Shown piece by piece: positions 7,452-15,992 of a stretch of DNA of 64,000 nt (position 1 is the first letter of the stretch; each line of letters opens with the position of its first letter). The translations under genes and the position numbers were made by a program. Below the pieces are notes generated by a model that saw nothing but the letters and a program-made list of their open reading frames with translations, was not told the origin of the DNA and did no database searches. The DNA lies in assembly GCF_000420325.1 (NCBI RefSeq), contig NZ_ATUS01000001.1, forward strand, positions 62,001-126,000, read 5' to 3'. This stretch comes from Spongiibacter tropicus DSM 19543 (GTDB lineage: Bacteria; Pseudomonadota; Gammaproteobacteria; Pseudomonadales; Spongiibacteraceae).

Positions 7452-8450
7452 TTAATCGGTGAAGCAGATTTCCTTGCCGTTGCCCTGGTCGTAGCAATCG
7501 CGGCGATTGGAGTTTGGCGCTGACGGCAACTGGTTTTGCGAGTTGTTGATCATTGTTCTGTATGCGGCATCTGCAGCCTGTTTGCGGGCTTGGTCTTTGG
7601 CTGCCTGTTTATCGCGTTCCTGCCTGGCATAGAATTCACGCTGCGCACGGCCCGCCTCATAAGCCTCTTTGGCTAGTTTCTGGCCCCGAATACTATCGAG
7701 ATATTGCTGACGTTGAGCTGCTGCGATTTTTCGTGCTTTCTCGGCGGCTTCTCGACCCGCTGCGTCGTTTTCCAGCGCGTATTCATAGGCGATGGCAGGA
7801 ACATATCCACACCCTCGCGCATTGCGATGCTCGATTTGCGAGCGCCCCCAATGCATCAAGGCTTTATCTTTTGCTAGGTAGTGCGTCATTTTCGGCATTG
7901 CCGCTGCCGCGTTGCAGAAATTGGCCGAGAATTCACCGCGAATCAGGCCAATCTCCTCGAAATTGAGCTCTGCGCTGCGCTCACCAAAGCAATCGCCGTA
8001 AATCTTTGTCACCATGATCATCGCTTCACGCGGCGGATACTCGGATATTCTGTCGAGAGGAAGCGGCTTGTGCTTTTCCAGCGCTTTTTCCACCTTTTTA
8101 TCGGGCACAATGCCCCAGCGGTTTGGTTCGCCTTTCTTTAATTTATTGGAGGAATCTTGAGCCCATTTTCCGAATACCTGTGCTGCGAAGTCGCGTTGCA
8201 TGTAGGAGGCCGCCGTTTGTATCCCCTCTTTGCCCTTCAGGGCCCAAAACGCAACAACACCAAAAGACTTGTCGACAGCGATGAAGGCGCGGGGATTCTC
8301 GAGCTGCTCTGAGCTTAAATTTCATGCGGGCGGAGGCTGACTGTTCGAGTCCAATTGCGCCACGGCAGTGGAAGAAAAAGAAAAAATGGCAACGGTGGCC
8401 ACTATTGACGCGGCCGTAAACGCCCCGCTCGCCTTCGTATGCTTGGGCAT
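7452..8450 (-). pseudogene. Secreted Ala/Gln/Lys-rich protein interrupted by an in-frame TGA
   Basis: From ATG 8450 the frame encodes a clear signal peptide (SGAFTAASIVATVAIFSFSS then TAVA) and stops at TGA 8324-8322 after 42 residues. The same frame then stays open for 289 further codons, through AFIAVDKSFGVVAFWALKGK, to 7452. Removing the single stop gives a 332-residue exported protein with a central Cys-containing domain and a C-terminal helical region rich in Ala, Arg, Gln and Lys (about residues 215-305), probably coiled coil. ATG 8201 gives a 249-residue product without a signal peptide, unlikely to be functional. I do not recognise the family. A sequencing error or recent nonsense mutation are both possible. 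Confidence 0.7.
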
Positions 8451-8488
8451 CAGCTTCCCTCTATAAATGTTACAGCGCTGGGTTGTCG

Positions 8489-8842
8489 TTACTGAGTTGC
8501 AGCGTTGTTTTGCGAAAAGTCGGCCATATCCAGATGGTTCAGGTTAAGAATGCCGTGCTGGACGGCGACGAGTGTCGCCATCGCGCGATTTCTAATCCCG
8601 AGTTTTCGGTAAATTTCTTTCACGTATCCGTCTACCGTGTACATGCTGATAGATAAGATATTTGCAATCATCTTGTTGCTCTTACCCATCGCGAGTTCCT
8701 GGAGCACCTGGCGTTCGCGTGGCGTGAGGGGCAGCGGTTTTGCACTGGAATACGGGGTATTAGCGTTGTCGAGGGGCATTTTGGCGATCACTTTTCCGTT
8801 GCGATTGCCGAGTATCTTCCCCTGTGAATACGGGGCTGACAA
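8489..8842 (-). CDS. LuxR-type HTH transcription regulator without a sensor domain
   Basis: A 117-residue product consisting almost entirely of a LuxR/FixJ-type DNA-binding domain: LTPRERQVLQELAMGKSNKM followed by the recognition helix region TVDGYVKEIYRKLGIRNRA. The start given is a TTG; ATG 8779 would give 96 residues and still include the whole HTH. There is no receiver or autoinducer-binding domain, so the protein must respond through dimerisation, a partner, or its own level. It lies 24 bases downstream of a LysR-type gene on the same strand and could be co-transcribed. Targets unknown. Confidence 0.8.
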   Translation of the reverse strand: MSAPYSQGKILGNRNGKVIAKMPLDNANTPYSSAKPLPLTPRERQVLQELAMGKSNKMIANILSISMYTVDGYVKEIYRKLGIRNRAMATLVAVQHGILNLNHLDMADFSQNNAATQ

Positions 8843-8865
8843 ATGAATAATTCAGCGCTTTCAGA

Positions 8866-9774
8866 TTAGATTATCTTATTCGACCATTCTTTGGCGATGA
8901 TACCCGCTACCCACTGATGGAAGTCCTGAATGACTTGATCACCCTGATGCTTGTTGCTGTAGGTCAAAAAACATTCACCGTGCCGGGTAACTTTCTCGGC
9001 CATTGGCAGCACCAACTCATCGTCGCTGCGCATGAATTGATAGGACGTGGGCAGGTAGCCCATTGCGACGCCGATGTTGCTCTTCACGGCCTCGATACTC
9101 GCCTGCACCGTGCTGACTACCAGCTCGTTTGCAATATCCGGGAGCAGGCCCCACTGCGTTTGCCATCGTGGCCATTGGTAACTGTCGTTGGCGATTTTAA
9201 TGATCCGGCAGCCGCTGAAATCGCCGGCGCTCAAGCCGGGATGTTCGGCGAGGTAGCTCCGTGTGCAGATGGGCGTCAACGAGATTTCTACCAGGGGATG
9301 GTAGGTAAGCTCGGGCTCATTGCCACATTCGTGACGGATAGCGACGGTGGTTTCCGACTGTTCCAAATCAACCCGCGAGACATCGGAATCGATCTGGATT
9401 GTTAGCTCTGGATATTTCGGCTGGAACTCGTGGATGTTGGGAAACAGTAACAGCGTTGCGATATTTGGCAGTGTATTGATGACAAAACGCTGTTTTTTCC
9501 GCTCTTTGCGCACCGCCAGTGTGGCGGTATCAATCAAGTCCAGACCGCGTTTGACATGCAGATAGTAGCGTTTGCCTTCTGCCGTCAGGGAGATTTTGCG
9601 ATTTTCCCGTTTGAACAGCGCCACACCCAGATTTTCTTCCAGCGCTTTGATCTGGTGGCTGACTGCCGGGGGCGATACAAACAGTTCGTCTGCGGCGTCT
9701 TTGAAGCTTAATCGGCGAGCGGCAACTTCAAAAACACGAATCAGGTTAAGTGAAGGCAGGTGCTGGGTGGGCAT
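8866..9774 (-). CDS. LysR-family transcriptional regulator (GcvA-like)
   Basis: A 302-residue LysR-type regulator. Residues 8-67 form the winged HTH (LNLIRVFEVAARRLSFKDAA, then SPPAVSHQIKALEENLGVAL), followed by a periplasmic-binding-protein-like effector domain. The opening PSLNLIRVFEVAARRLSF and RTSYLAEHPGL-type text resemble the GcvA/AmpR subgroup. The ATG start follows an intergenic region of about 150 bases shared with the rhombosortase 3' end. A LysR regulator often controls a divergent neighbour, but here no gene is directly divergent, so its target cannot be inferred. Confidence 0.9.
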   Translation of the reverse strand: MPTQHLPSLNLIRVFEVAARRLSFKDAADELFVSPPAVSHQIKALEENLGVALFKRENRKISLTAEGKRYYLHVKRGLDLIDTATLAVRKERKKQRFVINTLPNIATLLLFPNIHEFQPKYPELTIQIDSDVSRVDLEQSETTVAIRHECGNEPELTYHPLVEISLTPICTRSYLAEHPGLSAGDFSGCRIIKIANDSYQWPRWQTQWGLLPDIANELVVSTVQASIEAVKSNIGVAMGYLPTSYQFMRSDDELVLPMAEKVTRHGECFLTYSNKHQGDQVIQDFHQWVAGIIAKEWSNKII

Positions 9775-9921
9775 ACGATACGACTCAACGATACAGCAGG
9801 CTAATCTATACGAGTGTTGCGGAATAACAACAAGAATATCCTAATGTTACGCGCGATATCACCCTGCACGCCGCAGATACCGAAATGTCTCACTCCCCTG
9901 TTGCTCAGGCAGACCATCACC

Positions 9922-10521
9922 CTACTCACCTCCACGCCCCAACGCTCGGCTGAGGCGCTGCGCAAGTGCCGACATCGCGCACAGAGTAACGCCGGATACC
10001 GCCCCCCATAAATGGGCCTCGGTGGCGACTCGCATGTCTATCAGCGATTCCGTGCTGCTAGTATCCAGCAGTCCGCTTTGTTCCAGTACGATTTTTGTCA
10101 GGAGCAGCAATAACAGCACTGGGCCGCTTATCGCGTGTTCGCGCCACAGCCAGATGCCGATGACCACGCTTAAACCATGTAGAACCCCAGACAAGCCCAC
10201 ATAGTGCTCCAGCTGGGGCTCCATCAGCAGAAGAAATCCGCCTGTGAGCAGGGCTACGACGACCACGACCGGCAGGAGGTAACTCCTGTTTTTCTCGGGA
10301 ATCAAACCGGCGAGTAATATCAAGGCAGCGAGATTCATCGCCATGTGTATGAGGTTCGAGTGAACAAAGTGTCCGCTGATTAGCCGCCACGGCATAGCGG
10401 CCAGAATGGCCTGGCGTTGATAACTCAACTCGGTTACGCCGCTCTCTGTTACCAGTTGCAGCACTATCAGCAAGGCCGCGATTCCCAGCAGCGCCGGATA
10501 TGGCCAGTTATTTCTCCACAC
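9922..10521 (-). CDS. rrtA: Rhombosortase (rhomboid-family sorting protease)
   Basis: A 199-residue intramembrane serine protease with about six hydrophobic segments. Rhomboid features: HFVHSNLIHMAMN (51-63), GLSGVLHG with the catalytic serine S111, and a later catalytic histidine H170 in TEAHLWGAVSG. The size and GLSGxLHG form match the rhombosortase subfamily, which processes proteins with a GlyGly-CTERM tail. The gene directly divergent from it encodes a protein ending in exactly such a tail, strong support for the assignment. The start is GTG; no ATG fits the frame. Confidence 0.92.
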   Translation of the reverse strand: MWRNNWPYPALLGIAALLIVLQLVTESGVTELSYQRQAILAAMPWRLISGHFVHSNLIHMAMNLAALILLAGLIPEKNRSYLLPVVVVVALLTGGFLLLMEPQLEHYVGLSGVLHGLSVVIGIWLWREHAISGPVLLLLLLTKIVLEQSGLLDTSSTESLIDMRVATEAHLWGAVSGVTLCAMSALAQRLSRALGRGGE

Positions 10522-10696
10522 ACATTTCTCAACACGCGCCCTTTAGCGCTCATTTCCAGAGCATTCAGTAAATACCGAATACTGCGCAACGTGACCTTAA
10601 GGTGTCACATATGCGCGTCAGACTACAGCGGCGTTCTCGGTAGAACGCCCCTTTGCGAGTCGCCGCCGAGATCTGCTTCACACCGCCCCAATATAC

Positions 10697-12745
10697 ATGA
10701 CGAGGTCTCTCCGGATGACGTTTCTGCGCGCAGTCATAACGATGTGCAGGCTGCTTATTGCCCTTTTTCTAATTGCCCCCAGCCATGCCAACACCGCCGC
10801 GCCACTGCCCTTTCACGGCTGGACGCTGACGCATGACGACATGGCCTACAATTTATCGGCGATAAGCAGAATGCAAGAATTCGGCGTGACACATGTTCAG
10901 CTCTCTCACCGCATTGTCACCCGCGTCGACCAGTTCCAGTCAGAACCAGAGGTCGTAGATCGCGTCCGGACACTGGCCAGTGCCATCCATAGTCAGGGTG
11001 GCCAGGCGATTGTCTGGATGCAGGAGCTTAACACCTCAGATACGCTCGCTTACTGCTTTGACCTGGACGGTGAGCAGATGCAGGAAAAAATGCAGGCCTA
11101 CCGGGATGCCCTGACAGCCGCGCCGGAAATCGACGGTGTGATGATTAGTTTCGGTAGCGCGCCGAGCGAGTTGCAGTACGTGCTTCCAAGCTGCAAGCCA
11201 TTGGAGTTTGCACAGCCCAAGGCCCGTTACAAAGCCATCATCGAGGCGGTTTCTCGTGTGGTAATGGATGAGTTCGGCAAGCAGGTGTACGTGCGAACTT
11301 TCTATCACAAGGGGCACGAGATACCGATTCTTCGCAATGCCTTGCAGGAAACCAAGCGGCCCATTGTGGTGATGTCTAAAGCCGAACCCAATGATTTTGA
11401 ACCCTATTACCCGCTTAATCCCTTAATTGCCGACGTCGGCGATCACGATCAGTTTTTCGAGCTGGATTGCGCCGGGGAATACTGGGGGCGTGGAGCGCTC
11501 CCCTTTGTTGCGATCGAGTACTTCGTACAGCGCTATCGCGAAGCCGCCCAGCGTCAAGCCACGGGCAAGGGCCGCTTTATTGGATCAACATGCCGGGTCG
11601 ACCGCTACGAATACTCAGCACTGGAAACCCTGAATGAAGCCAATCTGTTTGCGCAGGCTCAGCTCGTTCGCGACCCCAGTGTGAGCGCGCAGACGATTCT
11701 TCGTCGTTTCGTGGAATCGCAGTACGACCTCCCTGCGGGCAGCGATGAGCACCACGTGCTGGCCGACATTCTGCGCCGCACTTATTGGATTGGTCGAAAA
11801 ATGTACTACGCCAAGGGGGAGTGGGCGTTCAAGAAAGGCAGCGACCTCCCGTCCAGTAATACCGATGCCCTGGGCAATATGATCGATAAGAGCATCTCTC
11901 AGTGGGAGCCCGCCTACACGCCGATTACCGCCGCCCTGCTCTCACCCGGCCGCCAGACACTGCAGGAGCTGGGGCAGGAAAAGTTTGAAGCCAGTGACCT
12001 CGCGCGGCGAAATCTTGAGACCCTGGAGCAGTTACGGAGTGCGCTGCAGCCGAGCGATTACACAGCGATCGAGACGCTATTGCTGAAACAGCGAATCGCC
12101 GCGGACATTTGGCGGCATATGTCCGGCGCGGTGTTTGCTGCGCGTAGTTTGAACCTGGCGTCGTCGAACTGGGCCGCTTGGCATCTCGAGCAGATGGAAG
12201 CGATTGCCCAGCAGTTGGACCAACAGTCCTACCCTCAACTGCCCGATACGTATCCCTTCTCTAGCGACGACATTCGGGCGTTTGCGGAGAGCGAGCGTCG
12301 GTTCTTGTTCGCTACCGCAGCCTCCCCACTGGAACAATTGACTATCAGCATGATTGATGTCGTGCCTAGCACTAGCAATTCCCTCACGCTGCGCTGGCTG
12401 GCGGAAGCCGATACCCAGTACCGCATTGAACTCAGCCAGCAGCTTCCCAACTACACGACCGAGATAGCGATCGACGGGACGAGTGAGGCCCTGCCGAGCC
12501 TGAATGACTTTACGATTACCGATCTTGAAGCGGACTCGCCGTACTGGTTACGCATCACGGCCAGCCGCGGCGAGGAAACGGTGAGCTCTGGCGATTTTCC
12601 TGTCTGGACCCTGAGTACGCTCGATGCGCAAGATTCCGGGACACCGTCACTGCAATCGCGCTCGGCATCGGGTGGCGGCGCACTGTCACTGTGGTGCCTT
12701 ATTGGCTTGGCAATGATGCAATGGGCCCGCCGACGCGGGCCTTAG
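10697..12745 (+). CDS. Large secreted GlyGly-CTERM protein, possible glycosidase-like barrel
   Basis: A 682-residue exported protein. An N-terminal signal peptide (about residues 13-31, ITMCRLLIALFLIAPSHA) is followed by a large region that looks like a TIM-barrel glycosidase (FHGWTLTHDDMAYNLSAISR, VTHVQLSH, DGVMISFG, FFELDCAGEYWGRG), an Fn3-like domain near 560-645 (NSLTLRWLAEADTQYRIELS), and a C-terminal sorting tail: SGGGALSLWCLIGLAMMQWA plus RRR. That tail is the GlyGly-CTERM signal cut by rhombosortase; such proteins usually leave through type II secretion. The cognate protease is divergently encoded 175 bases away. The enzyme class is a guess, distantly reminiscent of alpha-glucuronidase-type barrels. 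Confidence 0.85.
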   Translation: MTRSLRMTFLRAVITMCRLLIALFLIAPSHANTAAPLPFHGWTLTHDDMAYNLSAISRMQEFGVTHVQLSHRIVTRVDQFQSEPEVVDRVRTLASAIHSQGGQAIVWMQELNTSDTLAYCFDLDGEQMQEKMQAYRDALTAAPEIDGVMISFGSAPSELQYVLPSCKPLEFAQPKARYKAIIEAVSRVVMDEFGKQVYVRTFYHKGHEIPILRNALQETKRPIVVMSKAEPNDFEPYYPLNPLIADVGDHDQFFELDCAGEYWGRGALPFVAIEYFVQRYREAAQRQATGKGRFIGSTCRVDRYEYSALETLNEANLFAQAQLVRDPSVSAQTILRRFVESQYDLPAGSDEHHVLADILRRTYWIGRKMYYAKGEWAFKKGSDLPSSNTDALGNMIDKSISQWEPAYTPITAALLSPGRQTLQELGQEKFEASDLARRNLETLEQLRSALQPSDYTAIETLLLKQRIAADIWRHMSGAVFAARSLNLASSNWAAWHLEQMEAIAQQLDQQSYPQLPDTYPFSSDDIRAFAESERRFLFATAASPLEQLTISMIDVVPSTSNSLTLRWLAEADTQYRIELSQQLPNYTTEIAIDGTSEALPSLNDFTITDLEADSPYWLRITASRGEETVSSGDFPVWTLSTLDAQDSGTPSLQSRSASGGGALSLWCLIGLAMMQWARRRGP

Positions 12746-12846
12746 TCGTAGCGCGCGTCCCGCCCCACCTGGGCAGCACACTTCCCCCAGCGACCAACAA
12801 GCGCGTAATATTGCTCAGGGCTTTCCTGTCAAAAGGCGTTGTTGAT

Positions 12847-13263
12847 ATGTCACGTGGAATGAAAATCTATGCGGCTCTGCTCGTGGCGCTGGGCGGGTTT
12901 ATCGTATTCAACATATTTTACGAGCCGTCAGATGTCAGGGCGCTGAATGCTACGCTGAAACAAGATGAACAACTCAGCAGCTACCCCTACACATTTCGCG
13001 TTTTACGCCTGAAAGATGGCGTGGCGACGATGACATCCCCGCGCTCGGCGTCCGTCCCCGTACCGATGATTATCAGCGTCATTGAGCCGGCGCTAAGCGG
13101 CATATCCGTCAACGACGAGCGTTTCTTTGCGGCTCAACAACGCCTTGCCGACATGCAGTCGAGAGCGCATACACTGGTCACCGCCAGCCCCGACGTCGAC
13201 CGCGTTATATGGGCCTTGGACGAAGCCTGGCTTCAATCTCAGGGAATCACACTGCCCCGCTAA
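12847..13263 (+). CDS. Small exported or membrane-anchored protein, unknown function
   Basis: A 138-residue product beginning MSRGMKIYAALLVALGGFIV, a signal anchor or signal peptide, followed by a soluble domain of mixed composition (YPYTFRVLRLKDGVATMTSP; DERFFAAQQRLADMQSRAHT; DVDRVIWALDEAWLQSQG). The start ATG 12847 is preceded by AAAGGCG; longer in-frame starts would overlap the previous gene and lose the signal sequence. It lies about 100 bases after the GlyGly-CTERM gene on the same strand and converges on a lipoprotein gene. I do not recognise the family. Composition matches the genome. Confidence 0.7.
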   Translation: MSRGMKIYAALLVALGGFIVFNIFYEPSDVRALNATLKQDEQLSSYPYTFRVLRLKDGVATMTSPRSASVPVPMIISVIEPALSGISVNDERFFAAQQRLADMQSRAHTLVTASPDVDRVIWALDEAWLQSQGITLPR

Positions 13264-13286
13264 CGCCTTGCCCGCGCTTGAACGCG

Positions 13287-15332
13287 CTACGGCGTTCGTG
13301 GGACAACGGCAATAAAGTAGTTGCTGCTTTGGTAGCAAGGCACGGCGACCATTACATCCTCGGTATCGCTGTACTCCCCAACAATGGAAGGATGCCCCGG
13401 CGCCAAACACCCCTCTTCAACAGCGTGGGTAGACGTCGCCACTTCGCCACCTTCACTGTCCAGCTCAATAATATGGAATGTATTGTCATTGAATCCGGCA
13501 CTGATCAGTAAGCTATTGCCGGAGTCTTCGTCGTACCAGATATCGATGCCTACCGGCCCGTCGCCGACCGGCAGGGGCTCAAGAATAACGGGAGTGCCGA
13601 CACCATCCCAAACAAGTGGAATCACCTGGTCATTGGCAAAATCACTCACAGCGCAAACTGGACCGTCCGCGCTGCAGCGAATTTTTCGAGGACTCTCCCC
13701 CACAGAACCGACATTTTCTTTGTCTCCAATTCTGTCGTCAAAGTAGAGATCCCCAGTTTCTGTTACCACCAAAATGGCACCACCGTCTATTTTCCCTGTC
13801 GCGCTGACAGGTTCGAGGAAATTGTAGTCGAGAGATGCAGACCACGAATATCCGTCAAAGCTGCTATCGTAGCTAACGAAACGAATCTCGGTATCGGCTG
13901 TGACAACCATTTCGTTCGCAAAGATTGTTCCGGGCGGCACATTGGCCGCATCGGTATGGGCTCCTTGCCGAATATTGCCACCCGGCCCAAATTCTCCGGT
14001 ATCGGGGCTGAAGTTCATCAGAAAGCCTTGCGCCCCTACGCCGTACTCAACAATGGCGGCCGCGGTACTCCTCTCACCCGAAGTGGCGAGTTGCGCAATT
14101 AGATGAGCCCCCTGAAGATTGAAGCCGGTTTTATTCTCGCTTGTTTGATCCGCGATAATGTTCCCGTTATCGGCGCGAATTAGCGCACTACCGTGGTCGC
14201 CAGCCATCAGCAGGCCAAGCACTTGAGTTGTCGGAGCAAGGGCATTGATGCCTGCTTCACTGACTAACTGCAGTGTTTCGAGCAGTTGTAAGCCACTCGG
14301 CGCGGAAAATAGCCCCAGTTCCGGCGTGGAGTCGGGTTCTTCCCCTCCGGCATCGACACAATCAACTGGCGTCGAAGAGTAAAAACTGTATTCATAAACA
14401 CGGCCCAAATCGTCTCCCGATGTATCGGTTGCGAACAGGGTGTTGGCATAGACAACACCACCTTCAGCGATGAACGCCAGCGAGGTTCGCCCGACACCAG
14501 GGCAATACAGCACTACGCTCTGTTGGGCAGGCCCAAGAGTGCCGTCTTCACGCTCCACTTGAAACATCTCGAACGCTGGTGGTGTGGAGGTATCAAAGCA
14601 ATCTCCGGCGGCAGTCTCGAGAATACTCTGATTGTCAGGGTTGAACGCAGGACAGACTCCCACTCGCCGATCAAGAAAGCGCGACGCACCGCCACCGGTT
14701 CTAAGTTCCGCCGTGAAGCTGGCATTAACAGGGTCATCAACTTCGATTTGCGCAGGCACGCCTGACACCAAGAAGTCCACATCATTTAGCGAACCACGTC
14801 GGAGAATAAGTGGCGAGAAATGCGATAGCGCGCCTTCTACAGTAACGCTTGCACTCCCCGCGTCCTCTCTGACAATCACAGTTTGATCGAGCAGTACTTC
14901 TGGAACTCCCTCGTCGTCCACTGTCCCCAATGCCAGTATGGGAAGCGAAAATTCACCCCGGCGCGCCACGGGATTTATCGGTGCTTCAAGAACAACCTTT
15001 ATCGGAGCGTCAAAAGTTAATCCATCTGGGCCCAATTCGTAGTAGCTGAGATTACTCTCCGAGGAAAGCGCATCAGGGACATCACTCACGCGTAGAGCGT
15101 CAATACGAATCTCAACGGTTTGCTCCAGCGCTCCCGCAGGTATCTCGAGTCTTAACAGGCCATCGCTGGACACGATTTCTCCACCCGACGCTCCGATTGT
15201 TTGGCTCCGGCTAGTGCTACTTGCGTTGGAGTTCGAATCAGAATGCCAGCAAGCAGCCAGCGTCAGGCAAATGGTGATGATAAGAAATTTCGATTGGGTG
15301 CTCGGCTTATTCTCGAACCTTTTGAAAAACAT
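13287..15332 (-). CDS. Large lipoprotein with ZU5-like domain, unknown function
   Basis: A 681-residue predicted lipoprotein. ATG 15332 is chosen because GAAGGT lies about 10 bases upstream and it leads straight into a lipoprotein signal: SKFLIITICLTLAAC with lipobox cysteine C28. A Ser/Asn-rich linker follows, then a ZU5-like motif (GGEIVSSDGLLRLEIPAGAL, near 47-66). The rest is acidic and beta-rich with repeated short strands (DTGEFGPGG, DGYSWSASLDYNF, DDRIGDKENVG) that suggest a propeller or repeat-sandwich surface domain. It faces the previous gene tail to tail. Likely anchored in the outer membrane; function unknown. Confidence 0.8.
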   Translation of the reverse strand: MFFKRFENKPSTQSKFLIITICLTLAACWHSDSNSNASSTSRSQTIGASGGEIVSSDGLLRLEIPAGALEQTVEIRIDALRVSDVPDALSSESNLSYYELGPDGLTFDAPIKVVLEAPINPVARRGEFSLPILALGTVDDEGVPEVLLDQTVIVREDAGSASVTVEGALSHFSPLILRRGSLNDVDFLVSGVPAQIEVDDPVNASFTAELRTGGGASRFLDRRVGVCPAFNPDNQSILETAAGDCFDTSTPPAFEMFQVEREDGTLGPAQQSVVLYCPGVGRTSLAFIAEGGVVYANTLFATDTSGDDLGRVYEYSFYSSTPVDCVDAGGEEPDSTPELGLFSAPSGLQLLETLQLVSEAGINALAPTTQVLGLLMAGDHGSALIRADNGNIIADQTSENKTGFNLQGAHLIAQLATSGERSTAAAIVEYGVGAQGFLMNFSPDTGEFGPGGNIRQGAHTDAANVPPGTIFANEMVVTADTEIRFVSYDSSFDGYSWSASLDYNFLEPVSATGKIDGGAILVVTETGDLYFDDRIGDKENVGSVGESPRKIRCSADGPVCAVSDFANDQVIPLVWDGVGTPVILEPLPVGDGPVGIDIWYDEDSGNSLLISAGFNDNTFHIIELDSEGGEVATSTHAVEEGCLAPGHPSIVGEYSDTEDVMVAVPCYQSSNYFIAVVPRTP

Positions 15333-15527
15333 GACGAATACCTTCGTTTTTTGAGATATCACAACTTTCAGTTGCGCTGTCTTACAAGCAAAAAGGGAGT
15401 GAGTCAGTTTTTACTATAGTGGCTCAGAATCGCGACAAGTAATCTAACTTGAAAAAATGAGAAGTAGTGCGAGCTTGCGGCAAGACCGTGTAAAGGCTGG
15501 GGACGTTTGGGATCAGATTAGCTGGAG

Positions 15528-15992
15528 CTAGTAGTCGGCGTCACTTTGAAAACGGAGCAACACATCGCGATCAATGCCGCTGCCACCGGCTTCTCCGTCC
15601 GAGCCAAAGCTTGTCAGCTCGAAAGAAGGCGGCGCGTCGGAGCTATTGTAGCGATAGGGTCGCTGCCAGGGATCTTCAAGCAGGTTGGCCCGGCTCAAGT
15701 AGGGCCCCGCCCAGTTGGGTGCCAGCGGGGCTGTCTGAGGGGGCTGCAGCAAGGCGCTCAGGCCTTGCTCCGCGCTGGGGTAGCGCAGATTGTCCAGTTT
15801 GTATTGGTGTAGCGCTAGCGAGATACGTTCGAGGTCTGCTGCGGCGTGGTGGTGCATTGCCTCTTCCGCGCGGTGCTTCACCAAACTGCTTACATAGATA
15901 GCAAGCACCGCAACAATAACGAGCACCCAAATCACCTCGCGACGGGTAATCCCCGCCTGGCGGCGCGCGCAGACACAGTAAGACTCGGACAT
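15528..15992 (-). CDS. Orphan GspG-like type II secretion pseudopilin
   Basis: A 154-residue protein with a prepilin-type leader and the GspG C-terminal pattern: RYPSAEQGLSALLQPP, NWAGPYLSRANLLEDPWQRP, FGSDGEAGGSGIDRD (the calcium-binding end of GspG). The cleavage site reads AG^ITRRE: the glycine and the glutamate at +5 are kept, but two arginines replace the usual hydrophobic residues at +3/+4, followed by a normal helix (VIWVLVIVAVLAIYVSSLV). No other gsp genes are adjacent. Its ATG directly abuts the stop of the upstream acuI-like gene, implying translational coupling. It may be a specialised minor pseudopilin (inference). Confidence 0.85.
   Translation of the reverse strand: MSESYCVCARRQAGITRREVIWVLVIVAVLAIYVSSLVKHRAEEAMHHHAAADLERISLALHQYKLDNLRYPSAEQGLSALLQPPQTAPLAPNWAGPYLSRANLLEDPWQRPYRYNSSDAPPSFELTSFGSDGEAGGSGIDRDVLLRFQSDADY

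Noticed and set aside
8322-8324. TGA read as selenocysteine in the 7452-8450 gene
   Set aside because: No cysteine-homologue context, no visible selenocysteine stem-loop, and the stop falls right after the signal peptide in a Pro-rich linker. A nonsense mutation or error is simpler.
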